Positions 53,669-62,470 are shown, numbered from the stretch's first letter. The stretch: 64,000 nt of DNA from Rhodobacter maris (GCF_900217815.1 NZ_OBMT01000007.1:62001-126000), one strand, 5' to 3'. Made by a program: numbers and translations. Notes: generated by a model from the letters alone, not told the origin.

Positions 53669-53746
53669 CTTGTCATCGCCGCGCGGCGCAGGGCAGGGCG
53701 CTCTTGCGCCGCGATGACAAGAAAACACCCGTTGGTGTCTTTTTTT
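53669..53746 (+). terminator. Large imperfect hairpin followed by intrinsic terminator
   Basis: CTTGTCATCGCCGCGC (53669-53684) pairs with GCGCCGCGATGACAAG (53706-53721), one mismatch in 16. Four bases later ACACC (53725-53729) pairs with GGTGT (53734-53738) over CGTT, followed by C and seven T (53740-53746). It could end a small RNA made from the AT-rich stretch upstream, or act as an attenuator ahead of the microcompartment operon. Confidence 0.6.
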
Positions 53747-53936
53747 GTCCTGCCGCGTTTTCGCCTTTTCAGACGACGCGTGCAAAACCCCTGTGTTGCA
53801 AGGAAAAAGCGGTCAAGGCTGGCGCTGGGCAAGTTATTCCCCCTGCTGGTCAAGCCCGTCTCGTTGACCATCCGCCACCCCGGGGCCTATTTCTTCCTCA
53901 GTCGCCGATAAAAGGCCGACACAGGAACGGAAAACC

Positions 53937-54527
53937 ATGAAACCCCTCACTGGACATAAAATCTTGATGCTCGTCGGAGATTATTCCGAGGATTATGAGG
54001 TGATGGTTCCGTTTCAGGCGCTCGGCATGCTCGGTTTCACGGTCGATACGGTCTGCCCCGGCAAACGCAAGGGCGAAACGATCCGCACCGCGATCCATGA
54101 TTTCGAGGGCGACCAGACCTATTCGGAAAAACCCGGCCATCTGTTCCGGCTCACCGCGCATTTTGCGACGGTCAGCCCGGACGACTACGCCGGTCTCTAT
54201 CTCGTCGGTGGCCGTGCCTGCGAATACCTGCGTCTGGATGCGCAGGTGCTGGCCATCGTGCGGGCCTTCATGACGGAGAACCGGCCTGTGGCCGCGATCT
54301 GCCATGGCGCGCAGCTCCTGACCGCCGCCGATGTGGTGCGCGGGCGTCGGATGACGGCCTACCCGGCCGTCGAGCCGGAAGTGCGGGCGGCAGGAGCCCA
54401 CTTCGTCGCAGTCGCGCCGGAGCAAACCGTGGTCGACGGAAATCTCGTGAGCGCACCGGCATGGCCGGGGCATCAGACCCTGATGCGCGCCTTCGTGAGC
54501 CTCGTCGCTCCGAACATTCTGACCTGA
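53937..54527 (+). CDS. DJ-1/PfpI-family protein heading the microcompartment operon
   Basis: A 196-residue class I amidotransferase-like protein of the DJ-1/PfpI type. ILMLVGDYSEDYEVMVPFQAL gives the N-terminal Glu region; the nucleophile elbow AICHGAQLL has Cys122 and His123; AYPAVEPEVRAAGA follows. Members are proteases, glyoxalases or deglycases. At the head of an aldehyde-forming pathway, handling of reactive carbonyls is a fair guess but unproven. 52 bp separate it from the glycyl radical enzyme gene, with a small CCGGGC/GCCCGG hairpin at 54536-54553. ACAGGAAC precedes the ATG. Confidence 0.85.
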   Translation: MKPLTGHKILMLVGDYSEDYEVMVPFQALGMLGFTVDTVCPGKRKGETIRTAIHDFEGDQTYSEKPGHLFRLTAHFATVSPDDYAGLYLVGGRACEYLRLDAQVLAIVRAFMTENRPVAAICHGAQLLTAADVVRGRRMTAYPAVEPEVRAAGAHFVAVAPEQTVVDGNLVSAPAWPGHQTLMRAFVSLVAPNILT

Positions 54528-54579
54528 CCGGCTCTCCGGGCATGCGCGCCCGGGAAGCTTTCACAGCCTGGAGGATGCA

Positions 54580-57105
54580 ATGATTGAGAAGGGCTTCACC
54601 AAACCGACCGACCGTATCACGCGGTTGAAAAACCAGATCCTGAACGCCCGGCCCTATGTGGAGGCGGAACGCGCGGTGCTGGCCACCGAAGCGTACAAGG
54701 CGACCGAAGGTCTGCCGCCGATCCTGCGTCGTGCCCGGGTGGTGGAAAAAATCTTTGCGGAACTGCCGATCACGATCCGCGACGACGAACTTGTCGTGGG
54801 CTCGATCACCATCAACCCGCGTTCGACCGAAATCTGCCCCGAATTCAGCTTCGACTGGGTGGAAAAAGAGTTCGAAACGATGGCTGGCCGCGTTGCCGAC
54901 CCGTTCGAGATCCCGAAGGAAACCGCCGCGGCGCTCCATGAAGCGTTCAAATACTGGCCCGGCCGCACCACTTCGGACCTTGCCTCCTCCTATATGTCGC
55001 AAAAGGCCAAGGACTGCATGGCCAACGGCGTCTTCACCGTCGGCAACTACTTCTACGGCGGCGTCGGCCACGTCTGCGTTGACTACGGCAAAATCCTGAA
55101 GATCGGCTTCTCCGGCGTCATCATGGAAGCGATCAAGCGTCGCGAATTCCTTGACGACAAAGACCCCGACGCGATCAAGAAAAACCAGTTCTACACCGCC
55201 GTCATCATCGCCTACAAAGCCGCGATCGATTTCGCGCATCGCTATGCGGACAAGGCCGAGGAACTGGCCAAAGCCTGCTCCAATCCGACCCGCAAGGCCG
55301 AGCTTGAGCAAATCGCCAAGAACTGCCGCCGCGTGCCCGAACATGGCGCCACCACCTTCTGGGAAGCCTGCCAGACAATGTGGTTCATCCAGTGCATGTT
55401 GCAGATCGAAAGCTCGGGCCACTCGATCTCGCCCGGTCGCTTCGACCAATACATGTATCCCTACCTGAAAGCCGATACCTCGATCAGCCGCGAAGCCGCG
55501 CAAGAGCTTGTCGACTGCATCTGGATCAAGCTCAACGACGTCAACAAGACGCGCGATGAAGTTTCGGCCCAGGCCTTCGCGGGCTATGCCGTGTTCCAGA
55601 ACCTCTGCGTGGGCGGGCAAACCGAAGACGGGCTCGATGCCACGAACGACGTGTCTTACATGTGTATGGAAGCCGTCGCTCACGTTCGCCTTCCGGCGCC
55701 CTCGTTCTCGATCCGCGTCTGGCAAGGCACGCCCGACGAGTTCCTGCACCGCGCCGCCGAAGTGGTGCGCCTCGGGCTCGGCGTTCCGGCTGTCTACAAC
55801 GACGAGGTAATCATCCCGTCGCTGCAAAACCGGGGTGTCTCGCTCGCTGATGCCCGCGATTACGGCATCGTCGGCTGCGTGGAACCGCAGGCGATCCACC
55901 GCACCGAAGGCTGGCACGACGCGGCCTTCTTCAACGTGGCGAAGGTGCTCGAGATCACGCTCAACAACGGCAAGGTGGGCGATCTGCAACTCGGCCCGGT
56001 CACCGGCGACGCGAAAGAGTGGAAATCGCTCGAAGATTTCTATGCCGCCTTCTCGGGGCAAATGGCCTTCTTCGTCAAATATCTGGCCGAAGCCGACAAC
56101 TGTGTCGACATCGCCCATGCCGAACGGGCGCCGCTGCCCTTCCTCTCGGCGATGGTCGATGACTGCATGGGCCGCGGCAAGTCGGTGCAGGAAGGTGGGG
56201 CGATCTACAACTTCACCGGCCCGCAAGCCTTCGGCGTCGCCGACACCGGTGACTCGGTCTATGCGATGAAGAAATTCGTCTTCGACGGCAAGAAGCTGAC
56301 GATGGCGGAACTGAAGGAAGCGCTCGACGCGAACTTCGGCATGGTGGCGAGCAGCAATGCTCCCTCGGGCGAAATGAGCGAAGCGCAGGTTTACGAAGCG
56401 GTGAAGAAAGTTCTCGCCTCGAATGCCTCGCTCGATGTCGCGGCGCTGAAAGACGAGGTCTATCGCACCCTCGCCACCGGGGCGGCCCCGGCCGGTGCGC
56501 CGAAATACGACGGCATCCGCCGCCTGCTCGACTCGGCCGAAGCCTTCGGCAACGACAATGACGATGTCGACCTGATCGCCCGCAAATGCGCTCAGATCTA
56601 CTGCAAGGAAGTGGAAAAATACACCAACCCGCGGGGTGGCCAGTTCCAGGCCGGGATCTATCCGGTGTCTGCCAACGTGCTCTTCGGCAAGGATGTGGGC
56701 GCGCTGCCCGATGGCCGCCCGGCCAAGCTTCCGCTCGCCGATGGTGTGTCTCCGCGCCAGGGCAAGGACCGTCTCGGCCCGACCGCCGCTGCGAACTCCG
56801 TCGCCAAGCTGGACCACTTCATCGCCTCGAACGGCACGCTCTACAACCAGAAATTCCTGCCCTCCGCTCTGGCAGGCGATACCGGGTTGCAGAACTTCGC
56901 CTCGCTCGTGCGCTCCTACTTCGACCACAAGGGGATGCATGTGCAGTTCAACGTGATCGACCGCGAAACGCTGCTCAAGGCGCAGAAAAACCCCGAGGAC
57001 TACAATGACCTCGTGGTGCGGGTGGCCGGTTACTCGGCGCAGTTCGTCGTGCTCGCGAAAGAAGTGCAGGACGACATCATCAGCCGGACGGAACAACAGT
57101 TCTGA
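54580..57105 (+). CDS. Glycyl radical diol dehydratase (1,2-propanediol dehydratase type)
   Basis: An 841-residue glycyl radical enzyme. Catalytic Cys433 and Glu435 lie in GIVGCVEPQ; the radical glycine is Gly817 in RVAGYSAQF. GCVEPQ plus EGWHDAAFFN fits the B12-independent propanediol/glycerol dehydratases and not pyruvate formate-lyase, and argues against choline lyase CutC, though that family is close. It removes water from 1,2-propanediol to give propionaldehyde inside the microcompartment. The protein starts directly with the enzyme domain (KPTDRITRLKNQILNARPYV), so there is no obvious N-terminal targeting extension. GGAGGA sits before the ATG. Needs a radical-SAM activase not present in the window. 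Confidence 0.88.
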   Translation: MIEKGFTKPTDRITRLKNQILNARPYVEAERAVLATEAYKATEGLPPILRRARVVEKIFAELPITIRDDELVVGSITINPRSTEICPEFSFDWVEKEFETMAGRVADPFEIPKETAAALHEAFKYWPGRTTSDLASSYMSQKAKDCMANGVFTVGNYFYGGVGHVCVDYGKILKIGFSGVIMEAIKRREFLDDKDPDAIKKNQFYTAVIIAYKAAIDFAHRYADKAEELAKACSNPTRKAELEQIAKNCRRVPEHGATTFWEACQTMWFIQCMLQIESSGHSISPGRFDQYMYPYLKADTSISREAAQELVDCIWIKLNDVNKTRDEVSAQAFAGYAVFQNLCVGGQTEDGLDATNDVSYMCMEAVAHVRLPAPSFSIRVWQGTPDEFLHRAAEVVRLGLGVPAVYNDEVIIPSLQNRGVSLADARDYGIVGCVEPQAIHRTEGWHDAAFFNVAKVLEITLNNGKVGDLQLGPVTGDAKEWKSLEDFYAAFSGQMAFFVKYLAEADNCVDIAHAERAPLPFLSAMVDDCMGRGKSVQEGGAIYNFTGPQAFGVADTGDSVYAMKKFVFDGKKLTMAELKEALDANFGMVASSNAPSGEMSEAQVYEAVKKVLASNASLDVAALKDEVYRTLATGAAPAGAPKYDGIRRLLDSAEAFGNDNDDVDLIARKCAQIYCKEVEKYTNPRGGQFQAGIYPVSANVLFGKDVGALPDGRPAKLPLADGVSPRQGKDRLGPTAAANSVAKLDHFIASNGTLYNQKFLPSALAGDTGLQNFASLVRSYFDHKGMHVQFNVIDRETLLKAQKNPEDYNDLVVRVAGYSAQFVVLAKEVQDDIISRTEQQF

Positions 57106-57149
57106 TCCTCTTCCCGCAGGCCCCGTCCGCCCAGGGCGGGACCTGACCT

Positions 57150-57194
57150 CCGGGGGGCATCGGCGCCTCTCCCCTCCCTGCCGATGCCCTCCGG
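57150..57194. repeat. Strong intercistronic hairpin after the glycyl radical enzyme gene
   Basis: CCGGGGGGCATCGGC (57150-57164) pairs with GCCGATGCCCTCCGG (57180-57194), one mismatch in 15, loop 15 nt. A smaller imperfect pair (GTCCGCCC/GGGCGGGAC) lies at 57125-57141. No T run follows, so it probably protects the dehydratase mRNA end or lowers readthrough into the next genes. Confidence 0.65.
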
Positions 57195-57223
57195 GCCCTA
57201 CCTCTCGCGCAACAGGTGTCCCG

Positions 57224-58363
57224 ATGACCCGCTACCAAAGTTTCACGCCCCGCACCGAGATCGTTTTCGGCGAAGGGCTGCTGGAGCGCCTCGAAGCCTA
57301 CCGTGGCCAGCGCGTCGGCATCGTGACCGATGAATTCATGGCTTGCTCCGGCCCGCTTGACCGGGTGATGGCCCATCTGGGGGGGTGCGAGGTCAAGGTC
57401 TTCGCTGAAGCCATTCCCGAACCGCCGCTGGCCACTGTCGCCGCCGGTGCGCGCCTCTTTGCCGACTTCCGCCCCGATGTGGTGCTCGCCCTTGGCGGAG
57501 GCTCGCCGATCGACGCGGCAAAGGCGATCCTCTCCGTGGTGCGCGGCATGGATACCTCGCGCCGGATCCGTCTCGTCGCGATCCCGACGACGAGCGGCAC
57601 GGGCTCGGAAGTGACCTCCTTCGCGGTGATCTCCGACCCGGCCAACAATCGCAAGTTCCCGCTGATTTCCACCGATCTGATCCCGGATGTGGCGCTGCTC
57701 GACCCGGAATTCGTACGCACGGCGCCCCCCAAGGTGACCGCCGATACCGGCATGGATGTGATCACCCATGCGATCGAGGCGGTGGTGGCGCGCAATGCCT
57801 CGAACTTCACCGATGCCTTTGCCGAAAAGGCGCTTGAGCTGGCCTTTGCGGCGCTGCCGAAAGCTTACGAGAACGGCAATGATCTGGCCGCCCGCGATGC
57901 GATGCATCAGGCTTCCTGCCTTGCCGGTCTCGCCTTCAGCGAGGCGGGGCTCGGCATCAACCACGGCCTCGCCCATGCGCTGGGCGGGCGGTTCCATCTG
58001 GTGCACGGGCGCCTCAATGCGGTGCTTTTGCCGCATGTGATCGCCTGGAATGCCGGGCTCGTCGATGACGCGCCGGGCTGCCGCGAAACGGCGGGGCGCT
58101 ATGCCCGCATCGCGCTGCGCGTCGGGCTCGACGTACCCGGCACCCGCGCGGGCGTGATCGCGCTGATCCGTGCCATCGAAGCGTTCAACGAGCGCTTCGC
58201 CATCCCTTCCACGTTGCGTGGCCTTGGCCTCGACATCGGGGAATATCGTCGGGCGATCCCCGACCTTGCGGCAGCCGCAATGGCGGATGCCTGCACCGCG
58301 GGTAACCCGCGCCGGCCCTCGCTTGCGGAGCTTGAGCAGCTCCTCGACCGGGCCGGGGGCTGA
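57224..58363 (+). CDS. Iron-containing alcohol dehydrogenase (PduQ-like propanol dehydrogenase)
   Basis: A 379-residue group III alcohol dehydrogenase. NAD-binding GGGSPIDAAKAI, PTTSGTGSEVTSFAVI and the iron-ligand set Asp in TGMDVITHAIEA, His in EAGLGINHGLAHALGGRFH and the later His in LVHGRLNAVLLPHVI are visible. It would reduce propionaldehyde to 1-propanol, recycling NAD+ inside the shell. The start ATG 57224 gives MTRYQSFTPRTEIVFGEG, standard for microcompartment members. The longer frame into the previous gene is a shadow. 118 bp with a hairpin separate it from the dehydratase gene. Confidence 0.9.
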   Translation: MTRYQSFTPRTEIVFGEGLLERLEAYRGQRVGIVTDEFMACSGPLDRVMAHLGGCEVKVFAEAIPEPPLATVAAGARLFADFRPDVVLALGGGSPIDAAKAILSVVRGMDTSRRIRLVAIPTTSGTGSEVTSFAVISDPANNRKFPLISTDLIPDVALLDPEFVRTAPPKVTADTGMDVITHAIEAVVARNASNFTDAFAEKALELAFAALPKAYENGNDLAARDAMHQASCLAGLAFSEAGLGINHGLAHALGGRFHLVHGRLNAVLLPHVIAWNAGLVDDAPGCRETAGRYARIALRVGLDVPGTRAGVIALIRAIEAFNERFAIPSTLRGLGLDIGEYRRAIPDLAAAAMADACTAGNPRRPSLAELEQLLDRAGG

Positions 58364-58450
58364 GTGGGGAGGACGCGCCGACATCGCATCATGAACCATC
58401 TATCCCCAATGAAACCAACGTTTTGCAGACCGGAAAGCAAGGAGTAAGTC

Positions 58451-58735
58451 ATGCAACAAGAAGCTCTCGGAATGGTCGAGACCAAAGGTCTGGTCGCCGC
58501 CATCGAAGCCGCCGACGCCATGGTGAAATCGGCCAATGTGGCCATGGTCGGCTATGAAAAAATCGGGTCCGGCCTCGTCACCGTGATGGTGCGCGGCGAT
58601 GTGGGTGCGGTGAAGGCCGCCACCGACGCCGGTGCCGTTGCCGCCGAAAAAGTGGGGTCGGTCGTTTCCGTCCACGTGATCCCGCGCCCCCACACCGAAG
58701 TGGAAAAAATCCTGCCGGCCGCGAAAGCCCTGTGA
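58451..58735 (+). CDS. Microcompartment shell hexamer (BMC-H, PduA/PduJ-like)
   Basis: A 94-residue single-BMC-domain protein. [25 protein letters not shown], the core, leads to the pore loop KIGSG at residues 37-41, the same as in PduA, whose pore admits 1,2-propanediol. [14 protein letters not shown] is the conserved edge region, and Lys26 is the usual contact lysine between hexamers. It would tile the shell facets and pass the diol in. AAGGAG precedes the ATG. First of three shell genes in a row. Confidence 0.95.
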   Translation: MQQEALGMVETKGLVAAIEAADAMVKSANVAMVGYEKIGSGLVTVMVRGDVGAVKAATDAGAVAAEKVGSVVSVHVIPRPHTEVEKILPAAKAL

Positions 58736-58762
58736 GCCCGACCCTAGGAAGGAGGATCGACG

Positions 58763-59572
58763 ATGAAAGACGATCTTGTCGAAAAACTGATGGATGAGGT
58801 GATGCGGAAGATGAGCCCCGAGGCTCCCGCTGCGGCCCCCGTCGAAGCCGCCGCGCCCAAAGCCGCGCCGAAAAAAGCCTGCAACCTCACCGAATTCGTC
58901 GGCACTGCCATCGGCAACACCGTCGGTCTGGTGATCGCCAATGTCGATCCGCTGCTGCATGAGCAGATGAAGATCGACAAGAAATACCGCTCGATCGGTA
59001 TTGTCGGTGCGCGCACCGGGGCAGGCCCGCATATCTTTGCCGCCGATGAAGCGGTGAAGGCGACCAACAGCGAAGTGGTGCTGATCGAACTGCCGCGCGA
59101 CACCGAAGGCGGTGCCGGCCACGGCTCGCTGATCCTGTTTGGCGCGGAAGATGTCTCGGATGCGCGCCGCGCCGTCGAGGTTACGCTCTCCGAGCTTAAC
59201 CGCACCTTTGGCGACGTCTACGGCAACTCGGCCGGTCACCTGGAATTCCAGTATACCGCCCGCGCGTCCTATGCGCTCAACAAGGCCTTCGGGGCGCCGC
59301 TTGGCCAGGCCTTCGGCATCACCGTGGGTGCGCCTGCCGCGATTGGTGTGCTGATGGCCGATACCGCCGCGAAAGCCGCGACGGTCGTGCCGGTGGCCTA
59401 TTCGTCCCCCGGCAACGGCGGCACCAGCTTCTCGAACGAGGTGATCTTGTGCTTCACCGGCGACTCCGGCGCCGTGCGGCAAGCGATCATTGCCGCGCGC
59501 GATGTCGGCAAGCAGGTGCTGTCCACGCTCGACGGGGCGGAACTGGTCTCCTCGACCACCCCCTACATCTGA
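58763..59572 (+). CDS. Microcompartment shell trimer (BMC-T, PduB-like)
   Basis: A 269-residue tandem BMC-domain protein. An N-terminal amphipathic helix (DDLVEKLMDEVMRKM) and an Ala/Pro-rich linker precede the first BMC domain (FVGTAIGNTVGLVIANVD), with the second around ASYALNKAFGAPLGQAFGITVGAPA. GAGPHIFAADEAVKATNSEVV and GNGGTSFSNEVIL fit the PduB/EtuB family. PduB's N-terminal peptide links shell to enzyme core, so the helix here may have that job. GGAAGGAGG lies just before the ATG. Confidence 0.93.
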   Translation: MKDDLVEKLMDEVMRKMSPEAPAAAPVEAAAPKAAPKKACNLTEFVGTAIGNTVGLVIANVDPLLHEQMKIDKKYRSIGIVGARTGAGPHIFAADEAVKATNSEVVLIELPRDTEGGAGHGSLILFGAEDVSDARRAVEVTLSELNRTFGDVYGNSAGHLEFQYTARASYALNKAFGAPLGQAFGITVGAPAAIGVLMADTAAKAATVVPVAYSSPGNGGTSFSNEVILCFTGDSGAVRQAIIAARDVGKQVLSTLDGAELVSSTTPYI

Positions 59573-59604
59573 GCCCCCACATCTGAGACTGAAAGGAAAT
59601 CGTC

Positions 59605-60222
59605 ATGTCGGAACAAAGCCTTGGATTGATCGAGACGGCGGGTCTGGCGGCGGCTGTGACCGCGGCGGATGCGGCGGTCAAATCGGCCAATGTCACGCTT
59701 GTCGGCTATGAACTCACCAAGGGTGACGGCATGGCGGTGGTAAAACTGCGCGGCGATGTGGGGGCTGTGAAAGCCGCCATCGAGGCAGCGCAGGCGGCGG
59801 CGGGGCGCGTCGGACGGGTCGTGGCGACCCGGGTCATCGCACGCCCCGCCGACGGTCTCAAAGGGATCGTCGAGAGCCGCGAAACGATCGGGTGGGCCCG
59901 GAGCGGTGAAGGTTATCCCGCTGCCACAGCTCCGCACCCGGAGGCGCCCGCCGAGAAGGCGCCGAACCTGCCGGATGCGTCTTCCTCGGACGCATCCGGC
60001 ACCCAGGCAACCGAGGAGGCGGCACCCGAGCCCGAACCCGAGCCGGCCGCACCCGAAGCCCCGGTTGACGGTGCGCCCGAACCGGCCGCCGTGGTCCTGG
60101 AAGACCCGGAACCGCAGCCCGAGGCTGAACCGGCCTCCGCATCTGCCCCGGCACCGAAATCCGCGCCCCAACCGAGCCCGCCGCGCCCGTCGCGGCCGGT
60201 CAAGGGACCGAAGAACCGTTGA
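59605..60222 (+). CDS. Shell hexamer with long acidic/proline-rich C-terminal tail
   Basis: A 205-residue protein. Residues 1-87 form a BMC-H domain ([39 protein letters not shown]). The pore loop is ELTKGDG instead of EKIGSG, so the pore differs from the upstream hexamer. Residues about 90-205 are a low-complexity tail rich in Pro, Ala and Glu with a repeated EPEPEP-like run and a basic end [11 protein letters not shown]. PduK and EutK also have C-terminal extensions, but theirs are folded or carry metal sites; this one looks disordered. No domain recognised in the tail. Confidence 0.9.
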   Translation: MSEQSLGLIETAGLAAAVTAADAAVKSANVTLVGYELTKGDGMAVVKLRGDVGAVKAAIEAAQAAAGRVGRVVATRVIARPADGLKGIVESRETIGWARSGEGYPAATAPHPEAPAEKAPNLPDASSSDASGTQATEEAAPEPEPEPAAPEAPVDGAPEPAAVVLEDPEPQPEAEPASASAPAPKSAPQPSPPRPSRPVKGPKNR

Positions 60223-60250
60223 TCCGTGCCGACCCTGAAGGACAAGTAGA

Positions 60251-60913
60251 ATGAACATCACCACCCCCCTGATCGAGCGCATCCTCGCCGAAGTTCTGGC
60301 CCAGGGGCAGGCCGCCGCGGCGACCCCCGTCGCGGCCGATCCGGCGCTGGTGCCGGTGGGGGTCTCGAACCGCCACATCCACCTGTCTCGCCCCGACATG
60401 GATATCCTGTTCGGGCCGGGCGCGAGCCTCACCCGGATGAAGGCGATGAAACAGCCCGGCCAATATGCCGCCGAGGAAACCGTGATCCTGCGCGGGCCGA
60501 AGGGCGAGATCGGCAAGGTCCGGGTGCTCGGCCCGCTCCGCAAGGAAACTCAGATCGAGGTCTCGGTCGCCGATGGTTTCGTGCTCGGCATCAAGCCGCC
60601 GATGCGGATGTCGGGCAAGCTTGAAGGCTCCGCGGGCCTCACCGTGGTTGGCCCGAAAGGCGCGGTGGTGAAAGACGCGGGCGTGATCGTTGCGCTGCGC
60701 CACATCCACATGGCGCCCGCCGATGCTTCCCGCCTTGGGCTGAAAAACGGCGACACGGTCGATGTGGACGTGACCGGCCCGCGCGGCGGCATCATGCGCA
60801 ATGTGGCGATCCGTTCCGACGAGGTCTCGGCCACCGAGATGCATATCGACGTTGAGGAAGCCAATGCCTTCGGGCTGAAAAACGATGCGCTCGTGCGCAT
60901 CCTGAAGGCCTGA
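60251..60913 (+). CDS. pduL: PduL-type phosphate propanoyltransferase
   Basis: A 220-residue PduL phosphotransacylase that converts propionyl-CoA to propionyl phosphate and frees CoA within the shell. Two metal-binding histidine motifs, SNRHIHLS and LRHIHMAP, are the family marks, with GPGASLTRMKAMKQPGQYAAEE between. The N-terminal helix TTPLIERILAEVLAQG plus Ala-rich linker is a typical encapsulation peptide. Product would feed the acetate/propionate kinase encoded at the left of the locus. Confidence 0.94.
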   Translation: MNITTPLIERILAEVLAQGQAAAATPVAADPALVPVGVSNRHIHLSRPDMDILFGPGASLTRMKAMKQPGQYAAEETVILRGPKGEIGKVRVLGPLRKETQIEVSVADGFVLGIKPPMRMSGKLEGSAGLTVVGPKGAVVKDAGVIVALRHIHMAPADASRLGLKNGDTVDVDVTGPRGGIMRNVAIRSDEVSATEMHIDVEEANAFGLKNDALVRILKA

Positions 60914-60923
60914 GGAGAGCGCC

Positions 60924-61760
60924 ATGCCCGGCCCGGACGACATCCTGCGCGACTTCGGCGCCCTTCTGCGGGAGGGCGCGATCCTGCCCCGCGAAGAGCG
61001 CGCCGCGGGCCCGCTCCGGGTCGGCGTCGATCTGGGCACGGCAAACCTCGTGCTTGCCGTCACCGATGCGGCGAGCCGCCCGGTGGCGGGACTGACCGAA
61101 CGCTCGGGCGGCATCCGCGACGGGATCGTGGTCGATTACGCGGGCACGGTGCGTGCGGTGCGGCGAATGAAGGCGGAGCTTGAGGCGCGGCTGGGCGAGA
61201 AGCTCCTGCGCGCGGCGACCGCCATTCCCCCCGGCATCCACCCGGGCGCCGCCAAGGCGATCGGCAATGTGATCGAGGCTGCCGATTTCGAGCTTGCCTG
61301 CATCGTCGATGAGCCCGTTGCCGCGGCGCGGGTGCTTGGCGTCACCGATGGCGCCGTGGTCGATGTGGGCGGCGGCACCACCGGCATTTCGGTGCTGCGC
61401 GGCGGCACGGTGCTCGCCTCGGTCGACGAGGCGACGGGCGGCACGCATATGACCCTGGTGCTCGCGGGCGCGCTCCGGCTCGATCTGGCCGCGGCCGAGG
61501 CGATGAAGCTCGACCCGGCGCAGGCGCGGGACGTGTTCGCGCTGGTGCGCCCGGTGGTCGACAAGATGGCCGCGATCGTTGCCGGGGTGGTGGACCGCTA
61601 TCCGACACTCGACACCGTCCATGTTGTGGGCGGGGCCTGCAGCTTTGAGGAATTTGGCGCGGTGTTCGCGGCGCGGCTCGGGCGCAGGGTGATCAAGCCC
61701 GCCGAACCGCTGCTCGTGACGCCGCTTGGTATCGCGCTTTTTGCCGGGGAGGGGCGGTGA
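60924..61760 (+). CDS. EutJ-like Hsp70-fold ATPase
   Basis: A 278-residue actin/Hsp70-fold protein of the EutJ family. Phosphate-1 loop VGVDLGTANLVLAVTDA, connect region DGIVVDYAGTVRAVRRMK, phosphate-2 VDVGGGTTGISVLRGG and the adenosine motif VVGGACSFEEFGAVFAARLG are seen. It lacks a peptide-binding domain. EutJ is thought to help enzyme folding or reactivation inside microcompartments, without firm evidence. The N-terminus GPDDILRDFGALLREG looks like an amphipathic targeting helix. Stop overlaps the next ATG by one base (TGATG). Confidence 0.88.
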   Translation: MPGPDDILRDFGALLREGAILPREERAAGPLRVGVDLGTANLVLAVTDAASRPVAGLTERSGGIRDGIVVDYAGTVRAVRRMKAELEARLGEKLLRAATAIPPGIHPGAAKAIGNVIEAADFELACIVDEPVAAARVLGVTDGAVVDVGGGTTGISVLRGGTVLASVDEATGGTHMTLVLAGALRLDLAAAEAMKLDPAQARDVFALVRPVVDKMAAIVAGVVDRYPTLDTVHVVGGACSFEEFGAVFAARLGRRVIKPAEPLLVTPLGIALFAGEGR

Positions 61761-62461
61761 TGGATCTCGACCGCATCCTGATCGACGCGCTCTCGGACCG
61801 GATCGTGGCCGCGCTGAAGGCGCGTTCGCGCCGGGCGCTCGTCGTCTTTTCCGATACCGATCTGGGGCTTGAACCGGCGCTGGCCGGGCTCGAGACCCTC
61901 AGCGCGGCGGGCTGGACCGGCGACTGGCTCGCCGCGCCCGAGATGCGCGATGGGCTCGCGCCGCGGCTGCGGTTGCCCGAGGCGGAGGCCGCGCCGCGGC
62001 TCACGCGCTTTGGCCTTGTGCTGGTGCCTGCGCTGAGCCTTTCGACCGCGGCCAAACTCGCCACCGGCATTGCCGATGATCTGCCCTCGCGGGTGCTGGG
62101 CGAAGCGCTCGACCGCGGGCTGCGCGTGGTCGCGGCGCGCGATGGCGTCTGCCCGGCATCGCGCGAGCGCGCAGCGCGTGGGCTCACGCCCAAAAACGCC
62201 GCGCGCCGGGCGATGATGTCCGCCCATCTGGAGGAGATTGCGGCGCAGGGCGTGGAGTTGTGCTGGGCGACGCGGCTGGCCGCGACGGTTCAGGGCACGC
62301 CCGCCGCGATGGCGGCCCCGGCGCAGCAGACGGGCATTTTGGGCTGGCAGCAGGCGCGCGCCTGCCCCGGCCCCGAATTGCGGCTGGGCCGCGCGGTGCG
62401 GCTGACGCCGCTCGCCTCCGACATCCTGTCGGCGCGCGGCATCCGGCTGATCAGAGAGTGA
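61760..62461 (+). CDS. Microcompartment-associated flavoprotein-like protein
   Basis: A 233-residue protein. ALVVFSDTDLGLEPALAGLETLSAAGW is an N-terminal Rossmann-like segment. The central LVLVPALSLSTAAKLATGIADDLPSRV matches the HFCD flavoprotein pattern (Pro-Ala-x-x-x-Thr-x-Ala-Lys-x-Ala-x-Gly-Ile-Ala-Asp), where FMN is bound. Such flavoproteins occur in other diol microcompartment loci and may handle cofactor redox state. The N-terminal helix MDLDRILIDALSDRIVAALK is amphipathic. I chose ATG 61760; the GTG one codon earlier is in frame. Function unproven. Confidence 0.68.
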   Translation: MDLDRILIDALSDRIVAALKARSRRALVVFSDTDLGLEPALAGLETLSAAGWTGDWLAAPEMRDGLAPRLRLPEAEAAPRLTRFGLVLVPALSLSTAAKLATGIADDLPSRVLGEALDRGLRVVAARDGVCPASRERAARGLTPKNAARRAMMSAHLEEIAAQGVELCWATRLAATVQGTPAAMAAPAQQTGILGWQQARACPGPELRLGRAVRLTPLASDILSARGIRLIRE

Positions 62462-62470
62462 GGAGCGATC

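Larger units (their letters stand above)
53236..53936. other. Long non-coding region between leftward ackA unit and rightward microcompartment operon
   Basis: 701 bp without a convincing gene. Left part: the CCGGAT operator-like array. Middle: TTGACA at 53510-53515 and an AT-rich stretch (53555-53590) that may hold the rightward promoter. Right part: a large hairpin and a T-run terminator at 53669-53746, which come before the first operon gene. Short ORFs here have no protein-like pattern. Confidence 0.6.

Noticed and set aside
53557-53940. Overlapping ORFs of about 100 codons on both strands before the PfpI gene
   Set aside because: They cover the hairpin and terminator, have no ribosome sites and no recognisable domains.
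54580-57105. Choline trimethylamine-lyase (CutC) assignment
   Set aside because: The surroundings of the catalytic Cys and the EGWHDAAFFN block fit diol dehydratases better, although a substrate test would be decisive.
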